Below are positions 46,983-57,897 of a DNA stretch of 64,000 nt, in pieces. The notes under the pieces were generated by a model that saw only the letters and a list, made by a program, of their open reading frames with translations, was not told the DNA's origin and made no database searches. Origin of the DNA: Chloroflexota bacterium (GTDB taxonomy: Bacteria > Chloroflexota > Dehalococcoidia > Tepidiformales > Tepidiformaceae). The stretch is from positions 124,001 to 188,000 of the forward strand of contig JAPPAK010000007.1 of the NCBI GenBank assembly GCA_026705605.1, read 5' to 3'. Position numbers and translations under genes: made by a program. Within the stretch, counting starts at the first letter, position 1; each line of letters begins with the position of its first letter.

Positions 46983-48417
46983 AGGCGTCGGGACCGGCTG
47001 CCGCCAGCGCCCCCTTCTGGTGCGCCATCTCGCCGCAGCCCGTGCCCTCGGGCAGCACCTTGCACGGGTTGAACGCGCCCTCGTTCCCGAATACGCCCCG
47101 CACGCGCCGCATGTTCTCCAGATCCTCCTCGCTGTAGAGCCACGCCATGAAGCGGTTCTTCTCGAACCCCACTCCGTGCTCGCCCGTGAGCGCGCCCCCC
47201 GCCTCGACGCACACGCGCATGATCTCCGCCCCCGCTTCCAGCACCCGCGCCGTCGCCCCCTCCTCCCGCTCGTCGAAGAGCAGGCAGGGATGCAGGTTGC
47301 CGTCCCCCGCGTGGAACACGTTCGCCACCGGGAAGCCGTACCCCTCCCCGATGCGCGCCACCTCCCCCATCGTCTCGACCAGCTTCGAGCGCGGCACCAC
47401 CCCGTCGAGCAGGTAGTAGTTCGGTGCGATCCGCCCCAGCGCCCCGATCGCGCCCTTCCGTCCCTTCCACAGCAGCTCTCGCTCCGCGGGCTCCGTGGCC
47501 GTGCGGATCTCGGTCGCGCCGTGCTCGTTGCAGGCCGCTCGCGCCTGCGTCACCTGCCCCCGGACCACCTCCTCGATCCCGTCGAGCTCGATCAGCAGCA
47601 CCGCCCCCGCGTCCGGAGGGTAGCCGCAGCGAAGCCCCGCCTCCGCGGCCTGCAGCGTGACCGTGTCCATCATCTCGAGCGCCGCCGGCACGAGCCCCGC
47701 CCCGATCACCGCCGAAACCGTCTCGCTCGCGCTATCCACGTCGTCGAAGATGGCGAGCAGCGTCACGACCGTCTCCGGCACCGGCACGAGCCGCACGACC
47801 ACCTTCGTCGCGATGCCAAGGGTTCCCTCTGACCCAATGAACAGCCCCCGCAGGTCGTAGCCGGTGGGCTCGGGCCCGTGGCTCCCCAGCCACTCGACCT
47901 CGCCGCTGGCCGTCACGACCTCCATGCCGATTACGTGGTTCGTCGTGACCCCGAGCGCGAGGCAGTGCGGCCCGCCCGCGTTCTCGGCCACGTTCCCGCC
48001 GATGGTGCAGGCCTTCTGGCTGCTCGGGTCGGGTGCGTAGAAGAGCCCGTGTTCCGCGGCGATCTCGGAAAGGCGGATGTTGGCGACGCCTGGCTCGACC
48101 GTCGCCGTCCGCTCGACCGGGTCGACATCGAGGATGCGCCGCATGCGCGCCGTCGCCAGCACGACGCCCTGGCGCGTGGGTACGGCCCCACCGCTCAGTC
48201 CCGTGCCCGCCCCTCGCGGCGTCACGGGAACGTCGAGGGCGTTGCAGGCGCGCACGACGCCCTGCACCTCCTCGGTGTTCCCGGGGAACACGACTGCGTC
48301 CGGCAGCGACCGGTCGATCGTGCCGTCGAGCTCATAAACGAGCAGGTCCTCGGGCTTGTGCAGCACGTGCTCCCGCCCGACCACGTCCCGGAGCGCCTTC
48401 AACAGCTCCGCGCTCAC
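46975..48417 (-). CDS. glcD: FAD-binding oxidoreductase, GlcD-like
   Basis: VTPRGAGTGLSGGAVPTRQGVVLATARM, HAGDGNLHPCLLFD, GGALTGEHGVGFEK. Confidence 0.93.
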   Translation of the reverse strand: MSAELLKALRDVVGREHVLHKPEDLLVYELDGTIDRSLPDAVVFPGNTEEVQGVVRACNALDVPVTPRGAGTGLSGGAVPTRQGVVLATARMRRILDVDPVERTATVEPGVANIRLSEIAAEHGLFYAPDPSSQKACTIGGNVAENAGGPHCLALGVTTNHVIGMEVVTASGEVEWLGSHGPEPTGYDLRGLFIGSEGTLGIATKVVVRLVPVPETVVTLLAIFDDVDSASETVSAVIGAGLVPAALEMMDTVTLQAAEAGLRCGYPPDAGAVLLIELDGIEEVVRGQVTQARAACNEHGATEIRTATEPAERELLWKGRKGAIGALGRIAPNYYLLDGVVPRSKLVETMGEVARIGEGYGFPVANVFHAGDGNLHPCLLFDEREEGATARVLEAGAEIMRVCVEAGGALTGEHGVGFEKNRFMAWLYSEEDLENMRRVRGVFGNEGAFNPCKVLPEGTGCGEMAHQKGALAAAGPDAYV

Positions 48418-48848
48418 GTCTTCGCCCCCTCGCGGCACTCCTGGCAGACGCCGAAGATGGCGAAGTGCTGGAGGTCGGCCTGGAAGCCGAAGTCGCGGCC
48501 GACCTCTTCGGCGAGCCGTTCCAGGTACCGGTGGTCGAGCACCTGCATCCTGCGGCAGGTCGAACAGATCAGGTGGTGGTGCGCCTCGCCCGCCGACCAC
48601 TCGAAGAGGAGGTCGTCGCCGCCCATGTCCGTCACCGTCGCGAGCTGGAGGCGTTTCAGCATCTCCACGGTGCGGTACACGGTGCTCAGGTCCACCATCG
48701 GGTAGACCGTGCGAACCTCGTCCGCGATCTCAGCCGCGCTCAGGTGCCGTCCCGCATGGCGCAGCGCCGACGCGACGAGCAGCCGCTGCGGGGTTACGCG
48801 GAAGCCCGCCTCCCGCAGGGTGTTCGCGGTCTCCTGTTCGCACGCCAT
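48414..48848 (-). CDS. Fur family transcriptional regulator
   Basis: FRVTPQRLLVASALRHAGRHLSAAEI, DLSTVYRTVEMLKRLQL, HHHLICSTCRRMQ. Confidence 0.92.
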   Translation of the reverse strand: MACEQETANTLREAGFRVTPQRLLVASALRHAGRHLSAAEIADEVRTVYPMVDLSTVYRTVEMLKRLQLATVTDMGGDDLLFEWSAGEAHHHLICSTCRRMQVLDHRYLERLAEEVGRDFGFQADLQHFAIFGVCQECREGAKT

Positions 48849-49025
48849 CGGACACGCCTAGTCTACAGGCGCTCCCAAACGGCTCCGCAGCTGATCCCAA
48901 CCCTTCCTCGCGCCACCCTTGGGCAACGTCGTACTGACCGAGTTCCTCTGCGGGGCTTGCCCCCGCCAGGTCCTTGTGTCTAGAATCTCTTTGACTCCTA
49001 CAAGAGTTGAGGGTGGATTCTCCCA

Positions 49026-49244
49026 ATGTCGCGTTTCACGATCACCGTGGTTGGCGATGATGGTGCGAAGAAGCTGGAAGCGGCCGGCTTTACCAGGAAA
49101 CAGGCTGAGTTGGTGCAGGAACTCATCGATCGCAGCGTCGTCAGCATCGTCGATGGCCTGAATGCTCACCTGGACGTGATGCATCCTGCGAAGGACAACG
49201 ATGATGAAGAAGGCGGGGTGAGCGGCAATGTCGAATCAGCCTAG
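49026..49244 (+). CDS. Small protein resembling the N-terminal part of DUF1640/coiled-coil proteins
   Basis: KKLEAAGFTRKQAELVQELIDRSV. Confidence 0.45.
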   Translation: MSRFTITVVGDDGAKKLEAAGFTRKQAELVQELIDRSVVSIVDGLNAHLDVMHPAKDNDDEEGGVSGNVESA

Positions 49245-49473
49245 GTACGAGGTGGCCGCTGGCGACGACGATGTGTCTGCCCGGGAGTATTACTACGTGG
49301 TGCGAGGGGAGATGGGGGAGCTTCGGCGAGAAGTCGGGGAAGCATTGGGCCGGATGTCCGGTCAACTGGGAGAACTCACCGGCGTCGTCCGCGTGATCCA
49401 ATGGGTGATTCCGATGATGATTGGCATCACCGGCGTTGCAATTGGGGCGATTGGCATCCTCTCGGCGCAGTAG
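49228..49473 (+). CDS. Small coiled-coil, C-terminally membrane-anchored protein
   Basis: GEMGELRREVGEALGRMSGQLGELTGVVRVIQWVIPMMIGITGVAIGAIGIL; overlaps previous ORF in another frame with AAGGCGGGG upstream. Confidence 0.5.
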   Translation: MSNQPRYEVAAGDDDVSAREYYYVVRGEMGELRREVGEALGRMSGQLGELTGVVRVIQWVIPMMIGITGVAIGAIGILSAQ

Positions 49474-49541
49474 CCCAGCTCAGACCTGACACCCTCCTCG
49501 GTTGGGAGGACAAACTGGCGATGCCGGCTGCTTCGCGCGGC

Positions 49542-49868
49542 CTACCAGATGCCGAGCGCCATCTTCACGTCTTCGCTCGCCATCGTGCGCGGGTCCCAGG
49601 GCGGGTTCCAGACGATCTCGACGTCCACGTCCTCGACTCCCGGCAGGTCCTTCACCTTCGCGTAGACGGCGCCCCGGATGATGGGGCCGAGCGGGCAGCC
49701 CGGGCTCGTGAGCGTCATCTTCACGTTCACCGTGCCCTCGTCCCACTCAATCTCGTAGACGAGCCCCAGGTCGACGATGCTCATGTCGATCTCGGGATCC
49801 TTCACCTCGCGAATGCGCTCGCGCAACTCCTCGTCCGTCGGTCGGGTCTTCGTCTCGGCGTCTGCCAT
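49542..49868 (-). CDS. MIP18/SufT-like metal-sulfur cluster assembly factor
   Basis: LRERIREVKDPEIDMSIVDLGLVYEIEWDEGTVNVKMTLTSPGCPLGPII. Confidence 0.88.
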   Translation of the reverse strand: MADAETKTRPTDEELRERIREVKDPEIDMSIVDLGLVYEIEWDEGTVNVKMTLTSPGCPLGPIIRGAVYAKVKDLPGVEDVDVEIVWNPPWDPRTMASEDVKMALGIW

Positions 49869-49878
49869 GTCGCCCTCC

Positions 49879-50337
49879 TTAGGGGGTTGTCGTTGCTTCG
49901 CGTTCGTCTATGTTCAGGGCTTCGCGCAGCACTTTCCAGCAGAGGAGGGCGCACTTCACCCGTACCGGGAACTGTGCCACACCCTGCAAGGCCTCGAGAT
50001 CGCCCAGCTCGGGATCGGGCTCGGCCGCGTCCACGAGTTGCGCCTCGAAGAGCTGCATGATCTTCCGCGCTTCGCCGATGGTGCCGCCACAGATGCGCTC
50101 CGTCATCATCGAGGCGCTGGACTGGCTGATCGAGCAACCCTGCCCCCGGAACGCCATCTCGCAGATGACGTCCCCCTCGACCGTGACGTCGAGCTCGATC
50201 TCGTCGCCGCAGACGGGGTTCGCACCCTCCGCCTGGTGCGTCGGCGCCTCCAGCGCCCCTGCGTTCCGGGGACGTCGGTAGTGATCGAGGATCACCTCGC
50301 GGTACAGCTCGTCAAACTGCGGTTCGGCTCTCGACAC
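49879..50337 (-). CDS. sufU: SUF system NifU/SufU-like Fe-S scaffold/transfer protein
   Basis: LYREVILDHYRRPRNAG, NPVCGDEIELDV, FRGQGCSISQSSASMMTERICG, RVKCALLCWKVL. Confidence 0.93.
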   Translation of the reverse strand: MSRAEPQFDELYREVILDHYRRPRNAGALEAPTHQAEGANPVCGDEIELDVTVEGDVICEMAFRGQGCSISQSSASMMTERICGGTIGEARKIMQLFEAQLVDAAEPDPELGDLEALQGVAQFPVRVKCALLCWKVLREALNIDEREATTTP

Positions 50338-51562
50338 GTCCAAATACCCGTTTCGCCTCGTCGAGCGCCTCAATGAGCGCATCGACTTCGCGTTCTTCGT
50401 TGTAGAGGTAGAAGCTCGCCCGGTTCGTGGCCGGAACGCTCAGGTGGCGCATCAGCAGCTGCGCGCAGTGGTGCCCGGCCCGGATCGCGACGCCGTACGC
50501 ATCGACGATCGTGCTGATGTCGTGCGGATGCACGCCGTCCACCTCGAAGCTGACCGCCCCGCCCCGCACCTCTACGTCGTGCGGACCGTGCACGGTGATG
50601 CCGCCCGACCCCTCCAGCGCCTCGATCGCGTAGGCCGTGATGCGCTTCTCGTGCTCGCGCACGTCCGCCATGCCGAGCGCGTCCAGGTAGTCGAGCGCCG
50701 CCCCGAAGGCGATGACGTCGGCGATGTTGGGAGTGCCTGCCTCGAACTTGTGCGGCCCCTCCGCCCACGTCGACCCTTCCGGCTTCACGATCGAAATCAT
50801 CTCGCCGCCGCCCAGGAAGGGCTCCATCTCCGCGAGCAGTCCCGCACGCGCCCAGAGGACGCCCACGCCCGTCGGCCCCAGCATCTTGTGCGCGGAGAAG
50901 GCGAACACGTCGCAGCCCAGCGCCTCGACGTCGACCGGCAGATGCGGAGCGCTCTGCGCCCCGTCGACGAGCAGCAGCGCGCCCGCCTCCCGTGCCATCT
51001 CGGCAATCTCCGCGATCGGGTTGATCGTGCCCAGCACGTTCGACATGTGCGTGACGCTCACGAGCTTCGTGCGTTCCCCGATGAGCGAGCGCAGCTCGTC
51101 GAGGTCGAGCTGCCCGGCAGCGTCGATGTCGGCGTAGCGGAGCTGGGCGCCCGTGCGCGCCGCCAGCAGTTGCCACGGCACGATGTTCGAGTGGTGCTCC
51201 ATTAGCGTGAGCACGATTTCGTCGCCCTCGCGCAGCTTCGCGTCGCCCCAGGCGCGCGCCACGAGGTTGATCGACTCGGTCGTGTTCCGCGTGAAGACGA
51301 TGTCCTCCGCGTTCCTCGCGCCGATGTGCCGGGCGGCCTTCGCCCGCACACCCTCGTACGCCTCCGTCGCCTCGACCGCGAGCGTGTGGATGCCGCGGTG
51401 GATGTTGGCGTTCTGCGTCTCGTAGTAGTGCGTGAGCGCATCGATCACCGCGCGCGGCTTCTGCGTCGTCGCGGCGTTGTCGAGGTAGACGAGCGCACGC
51501 CCGTTCACCTCCCGGCTAAGAATGGGGAAATCCTCCCGCAGCCGAGCCGTGTCGATGGTCAC
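50312..51562 (-). CDS. sufS: Cysteine desulfurase SufS
   Basis: LVYLDNAATTQKPRAVIDAL, DVFAFSAHKMLGPTGVGVLW, AGHHCAQLLM. Confidence 0.95.
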   Translation of the reverse strand: MTIDTARLREDFPILSREVNGRALVYLDNAATTQKPRAVIDALTHYYETQNANIHRGIHTLAVEATEAYEGVRAKAARHIGARNAEDIVFTRNTTESINLVARAWGDAKLREGDEIVLTLMEHHSNIVPWQLLAARTGAQLRYADIDAAGQLDLDELRSLIGERTKLVSVTHMSNVLGTINPIAEIAEMAREAGALLLVDGAQSAPHLPVDVEALGCDVFAFSAHKMLGPTGVGVLWARAGLLAEMEPFLGGGEMISIVKPEGSTWAEGPHKFEAGTPNIADVIAFGAALDYLDALGMADVREHEKRITAYAIEALEGSGGITVHGPHDVEVRGGAVSFEVDGVHPHDISTIVDAYGVAIRAGHHCAQLLMRHLSVPATNRASFYLYNEEREVDALIEALDEAKRVFGRVESRTAV

Positions 51563-52842
51563 GAGCCCGCTCCCAGCGCCGTCAGCTTCGCCTCGACCAG
51601 CCCGCTCAGCTCCTCGCGTACACCCTCGGCGAGCGCGCTCCGGTCGAGCGGCTCCCCCAGGAAGCCCCGCACCAGCAGCCCCACCGCCCCCTCGCGCGTC
51701 AGCCCCCGCGACTGGATGTAGAACAGCTCTTCCTCGTCCACCGGTCCCGCCGTTGCGCCGTGGCTGACGCGCGTCACGTCGTTCGTGAGGATTTCGAGCA
51801 CGGGGTCGCTGTCCGCCTTGGCCGCCCGGCTCAGGAGCAGGTTGCGGTTCTCCTGGTTCGCGTCCGCCCGGCGCGCTCCCAGCCCCACCTTCGTGAGCCC
51901 GTAGTACACCGCCCGCGACTGCTCGCCCAGCGCCGACTTGAACAGCAGGTCGCTGCGCGTGTCCTCCGCCACATGGTCCTGGAGCGTGTAGAAGTCGACG
52001 TGCTCTTGCCCTGCCCCCACCGCGATGCCGTACATCTCGCTGCTGGACCCGCGTCCCTCCAGGGACGACGTGATGTGGCTCTTCACGAGGCGCCCGCCGG
52101 TCACGAGGCTCAGGCTGCGCACGTCCGCGTCCCGCTCCGTGATCGCCCGCTGTTCGCCGAAGACGCGTGTCCGCGCGCCCCAGCGGTGCAGCGACGTGTA
52201 GTTCACGACCGCCCCCGGCCCGACCAGCAGCTCGACCGCGGGCAGGACCGCGAGCGGCTCGTCCCCCGACCGGTATTCCTCGATAACCGTCAGGCGGCTG
52301 TTCACGCCCGCCACGATCAGCGTGTGCGGCGTCGCCAGCGTCCCCGCTTCGGAGTACTCCCGCGTGAGCCGCACCGGCTCCGCGATCTCCGCGTTCGCCT
52401 TCGTCTGGATGAGCACCCCCCCGCGCAGGAAGGCGTAGTGCAGCGCCGTCAGCCGGTCGCCATCGACCGCCACCGCTTCGCCCAGCCGCTCGAGCGCCCC
52501 CTCCGGAACCTCGCCGAAGTCTGTCAGCGTCAGCCCGTCTATGGATGGACCCCGCCCGGCGGTGGCGCCGTCGCGCAGGAGCAGTGCTCCCGCGGGGAGA
52601 GCTTCGTCCCAGGCTTCTGACGCCGTGCCCGGAGGCGAAAAGCCCTCGAGGTCGAGCGCAGCCGGGTCGACGTACTTCCACGGACGGTCGAGCGCCGGCG
52701 ATGGCATGGCTAGCGTGTCGAGCGCCGAGGCCCCGCTCGCGCGAAGCCTCCCGACGGCCTCCCCGTCGCCGAGCGCCTCGCCGAGGGCGCGGCTCGCCTC
52801 GGTCGTAAGGAGCGAGACGGCGGTGCTCGGGGCTGATGTCAT
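51559..52842 (-). CDS. sufD: Fe-S cluster assembly protein SufD
   Basis: SHGATAGPVDEEELFYIQSRGLTREGAVGLLVRGFLGEPLDR. Confidence 0.92.
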   Translation of the reverse strand: MTSAPSTAVSLLTTEASRALGEALGDGEAVGRLRASGASALDTLAMPSPALDRPWKYVDPAALDLEGFSPPGTASEAWDEALPAGALLLRDGATAGRGPSIDGLTLTDFGEVPEGALERLGEAVAVDGDRLTALHYAFLRGGVLIQTKANAEIAEPVRLTREYSEAGTLATPHTLIVAGVNSRLTVIEEYRSGDEPLAVLPAVELLVGPGAVVNYTSLHRWGARTRVFGEQRAITERDADVRSLSLVTGGRLVKSHITSSLEGRGSSSEMYGIAVGAGQEHVDFYTLQDHVAEDTRSDLLFKSALGEQSRAVYYGLTKVGLGARRADANQENRNLLLSRAAKADSDPVLEILTNDVTRVSHGATAGPVDEEELFYIQSRGLTREGAVGLLVRGFLGEPLDRSALAEGVREELSGLVEAKLTALGAGS

Positions 52843-52926
52843 GCGGTTCGCACTCCTTTTCAGGCGCGGTGCGCAGGCGATCGCCGTCTCCGGCTCCGCC
52901 TCGCGCGGCGCTGTTCGCGTGCCGGC

Positions 52927-54336
<1,410 letters not shown>

Positions 54337-54350
54337 GGCTTGTCTCCTGT

Positions 54351-55109
54351 TCAGGCCGGCGACGCGGCCGCTTCGATGGTGTCGTACCCGCTCTCCTCGA
54401 GCTCTTCGGCGAGCTCGGGACCGCCCGAGCGCACGATGCGCCCGTCGATCAGCACGTGTACGAACTGTGGCTTGATGTAGTTGAGCAGCCGCTGATAGTG
54501 CGTGATCAGCAGCAGGCCCATGTTCTCGTGCATCAGCGCATTCACGCCGTCCGCGACCGTCCGCAGGGCGTCGATGTCGAGCCCCGAATCCGTCTCGTCC
54601 AGCACCGCCATGCGCGGCTGCAGCATCGCCAGCTGCAGCATCTCGGCGCGCTTCTTCTCGCCGCCGCTGAACCCGTCGTTCAGGTAGCGGCGTGCGAAGT
54701 CGCGGTCCACCTTCAGCAGCTCCATCTTCTGGAACAGCTCCTGGCGGAACTCCCGCACGGGAACGTCCTCGCCGCGGACGGCGTTCACCGCCTGCCGCAG
54801 AAAGTTCACGACCGTCACGCCCGGGACCGCCACCGGGTACTGGAAGGCGAGGAAGAGGCCTCGCCGTGCGCGCTCGTCCGGGGCCATCCCGTCGAGCGCC
54901 TGCCCGAGGAAGCGGACCTCGCCGCCCGTTACCTCGTAGCGGGGGTTGCCCATGAGCGTGTTCGCGAGCGTGCTCTTGCCGGAGCCGTTCGGCCCCATGA
55001 TGGCGTGCACCTCGCCCGGGCGGATCGTCAGGTTGAGCCCGGTGAGGATCTCGTTGCCCGCCACGTTGGCGCGCAGCGCGTCGATTTCGAGAAGCGGTGC
55101 TTCGGTCAT
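54351..55109 (-). CDS. sufC: Fe-S cluster assembly ATPase SufC
   Basis: [65 protein letters not shown]. Confidence 0.97.
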   Translation of the reverse strand: MTEAPLLEIDALRANVAGNEILTGLNLTIRPGEVHAIMGPNGSGKSTLANTLMGNPRYEVTGGEVRFLGQALDGMAPDERARRGLFLAFQYPVAVPGVTVVNFLRQAVNAVRGEDVPVREFRQELFQKMELLKVDRDFARRYLNDGFSGGEKKRAEMLQLAMLQPRMAVLDETDSGLDIDALRTVADGVNALMHENMGLLLITHYQRLLNYIKPQFVHVLIDGRIVRSGGPELAEELEESGYDTIEAAASPA

Positions 55110-55777
55110 GCGTTTCCTTCGGTGGCGTCGCTCACGGCGGCGCCTTCGTGTTCAGGTTCGGTATTCAGCTTCACGCGGTACTCGCAGCAGAGCGCACCGT
55201 CCACGATGCGTTCGATCTGTTCCACGTCCTTGCCGATCAGCAGACTGATCGCCTGCCGGTCGGCCTCGCAGGGCAGCCGCGAAAGCTCCGCCGCCTGCGG
55301 ATACGGGCAGCACGAGTTGACGAGGTGGAAGCCATCCTCTTCGGCCCGCCACGTCTCCAGGATGCCCTCGCGACGAAGACTCTCGGTCACGTGCTCGATG
55401 AGGTCCTCGCCGTCTTCCGACCCGGCCACTTCGTCCCGGTGTCGCTCGGCAAGCGAGGCCGCGACGCCCGTCGCCACCGCCTCGTCGATGTGCTCCTTGC
55501 CAAGCCACCCCAGCACGCGCGCGAACAGGTCCGCGTACGCGGGCGGGGCCTCCCCCGCCCCCTTTGCCGTGGGGTACCAGCTCAGGTAGGGCCGGCCCGT
55601 CGCCTGCTTCACCGGGCGCGACTCGATGAGCTCGTCCGCGCGCAGATGGTCGAGGTGGCGCCGGATTGCCGCGGGCTTCACGCCCAGCGCATCCGCCACT
55701 TCCTCCACGCGCGCGCCGTGGTGCTCGACGACATAATCGAACACGCGCTCCCGGGTCCCGTGCAGGTGCGGTTCCAT
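55106..55777 (-). CDS. SufR-like winged-HTH regulator with C-terminal cysteines
   Basis: [53 protein letters not shown]…GALCCEYRV; heads the suf operon. Confidence 0.8.
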   Translation of the reverse strand: MEPHLHGTRERVFDYVVEHHGARVEEVADALGVKPAAIRRHLDHLRADELIESRPVKQATGRPYLSWYPTAKGAGEAPPAYADLFARVLGWLGKEHIDEAVATGVAASLAERHRDEVAGSEDGEDLIEHVTESLRREGILETWRAEEDGFHLVNSCCPYPQAAELSRLPCEADRQAISLLIGKDVEQIERIVDGALCCEYRVKLNTEPEHEGAAVSDATEGNA

Positions 55778-55920
55778 GCCTCGATCGTAGGAGGGACGGC
55801 CCTCACAGGCAAGGGTTTTTCGATCATTTTGTAGCGAAAGTTCCGACGGCTGGCCCGCCGTCGCCGGCGATACCCTCCTCGTCCCGGTCGGCTTCGGCGA
55901 TCCCGGCTTCCTGCTCGCCC

Positions 55921-57021
55921 TCAGATTCCCCCGCTGAGCGCCTCTAGCGCCTCCGTCCAGCAAGGCCCCACCCGCTCCCACCCGAACCGCCCCGCCGATG
56001 CCCGCACCGCCGCCCTGTCCGCCTCGCTCGGTGGCGACGCAATCGCCGCCCGCGTAAGCGCCAGCAGTTCCGCCTCCTTCTCGTAGAGGCACCGTTTCTG
56101 TAGGTCGTCCGGCACGAGCGCCGGGTAGTTGTAGCGACGCGGCGCAATTGGCAGGCACCCGCACCACATCGCCTCGACCGTCGAGATACCGAAGAACTCG
56201 TGACGCGTGCTACTGATGCTGATATCCGCCTCCCACAGCAGCCGCGCGTACCCCGCCCGCCCCTCCACCGGTCCGAACTGCACGAGCCGCTCCCCCAGCC
56301 GTGCCGGCAGCTCCTCCATCGCCGCGCTCGGGTTGTCGCCCCGCTCCCCCGCCACCGCCACGCGAAAGTCGTGCCCCTCTTCCGCCAGCGTTGACACCGT
56401 CCGCACGAACGCCTCCGGCGACTTGTCGAACTCCCAGCGATGGTTCCACAGGATCAGCGGACTCCCGCCCCGTGGCGTATCCGCCCCCTCGCCCAGCGAC
56501 CCCAGGTCCACCCCGACGGGCAGCACCGTGCTCTTCCCCCGGATCGCCTCGATCCCCCCGACCGTCAGCCAGTTGTTCGGCTGCCGCTCGAGTTGCTCCA
56601 GCGCCCCCAGGAAGTCCTGCCGGTGGTGCTCCGAGTTGAACGCGACGCGATCTGCCGCCAACGCCGACAGGTAGTTGATCTGCCCGAACCACGAGTTCAG
56701 CTTCGTCCCCCGCAGCCGCGGGTACGTCAGCTGGTTCTCGTGCATGAACAGGAGCACCGGCGTCCGCTCGAACCGCGGCCGCGTCAACGCCAGGAACGCC
56801 GGCAAATCCAGCATGTCGCTGACCAGCAGGAAGTCGAACTCCCCGGCCACCTCCGCCGCCTGCCCCGCCAGCACCTGCGCCCCCAACCGCATCCGCCGCC
56901 GCCACTCCCGCCCCGGCAGTGTCAGCAGCTCAAACTCGTGCCCCCCATGCGCCACCAGCCCCTCCGCGAACCCACGGTGGCTCCCTCCGAAGAACGGCTC
57001 CACGAACAACCCACGCGCCAT
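55921..57021 (-). CDS. DUF3524-containing glycosyltransferase, tRNA-queuosine mannosyltransferase (QTMAN/GTDC1)-like
   Basis: LFVEPFFGGSHRGFAEGLVAHGGHEFELLTLPGREWRRRMRLGA, FMHENQLTYP, FNSEHHRQDFL, glycosyltransferase 1 C-terminal HEFFGISTVEAMWCGCLPI. Confidence 0.78.
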   Translation of the reverse strand: MARGLFVEPFFGGSHRGFAEGLVAHGGHEFELLTLPGREWRRRMRLGAQVLAGQAAEVAGEFDFLLVSDMLDLPAFLALTRPRFERTPVLLFMHENQLTYPRLRGTKLNSWFGQINYLSALAADRVAFNSEHHRQDFLGALEQLERQPNNWLTVGGIEAIRGKSTVLPVGVDLGSLGEGADTPRGGSPLILWNHRWEFDKSPEAFVRTVSTLAEEGHDFRVAVAGERGDNPSAAMEELPARLGERLVQFGPVEGRAGYARLLWEADISISSTRHEFFGISTVEAMWCGCLPIAPRRYNYPALVPDDLQKRCLYEKEAELLALTRAAIASPPSEADRAAVRASAGRFGWERVGPCWTEALEALSGGI

Positions 57022-57031
57022 GCCGAAAAGG

Positions 57032-57799
57032 CTACAAGACGACTCGATCCCAGTTCGGCGTGTCTGCTAGGGATGAAAGCCTGACGGGGGCTTTGAGCCC
57101 ATAGTGGGCCGCGACCATCTTGACGAGCTCGAGAAACCAGGAGCCTGCCTCTGGAGTGACGATCACTTCCTTGATGAGCACATCCACATCGATCTGTCGG
57201 CTGACCCCGGGCCGCTCATACGACTCCGGCGACTTGTCAACTTCCCCATCCTTCATGGGGATGTGGCTGTAGTAGGCTCTCACCTCAGCCTCGTGCTCGT
57301 AGCCCTTCCGCTTCACTAGAGCCCGGGTAAAGAAAGCTAAGTCATCGATAATGTCAGATTTATAATCGATGTATTGAACAGGTGATATGAATACCGGTTG
57401 ACCTCCCTTGAAGCAATTGATGAGGGATGAGACGTTCGACTTGATCGCAATCCCTTCACCACCACCAGCATAGAGCTTCCACATCGCGAAAGACTCTGTT
57501 TCACCTTGGAACCAGCAATTGACAACAAATGAACGTCTGTTTTTTCGGTTCAGGTCCAAGAAATCTTTGAGGGCGGAAGCCCGATCTTCGGGTGTATCTT
57601 CCTCGTACTGCAAAATATCGGCGACAAGATCAACGTTCGCGTCGGGGAAGGAACCCTCGAACGAATCCTGAAGGTTGGCCAAGCTTGGGAAGAAGAGTGT
57701 GCGGGTGTGGAGTATTGCCACGAACTTCGCGAAGCTCATGTATCTCCACAGGACCGCGTCACCCGGAAGGTATCCAATCGGCTTTGGGGATACGTACAT
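57032..57799 (-). CDS. DUF2971-like protein
   Basis: LWRYMSFAKFVAILHTRTLFFPSLANLQDSFEGSFP, CWFQGETESFAMWKLYAGGGEGIAIKS, KRKGYEHEAEVRAYY. Confidence 0.75.
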   Translation of the reverse strand: MYVSPKPIGYLPGDAVLWRYMSFAKFVAILHTRTLFFPSLANLQDSFEGSFPDANVDLVADILQYEEDTPEDRASALKDFLDLNRKNRRSFVVNCWFQGETESFAMWKLYAGGGEGIAIKSNVSSLINCFKGGQPVFISPVQYIDYKSDIIDDLAFFTRALVKRKGYEHEAEVRAYYSHIPMKDGEVDKSPESYERPGVSRQIDVDVLIKEVIVTPEAGSWFLELVKMVAAHYGLKAPVRLSSLADTPNWDRVVL

Positions 57800-57897
57800 A
57801 GCTGGGCCTCCTCCGGATCGGAACCGCGAGGGATGCCCAAAAGTAGCACATGCGTTCCGAAATGTCAGCTTGCTGACCGCCTGCCGCTAGCTGGCCC

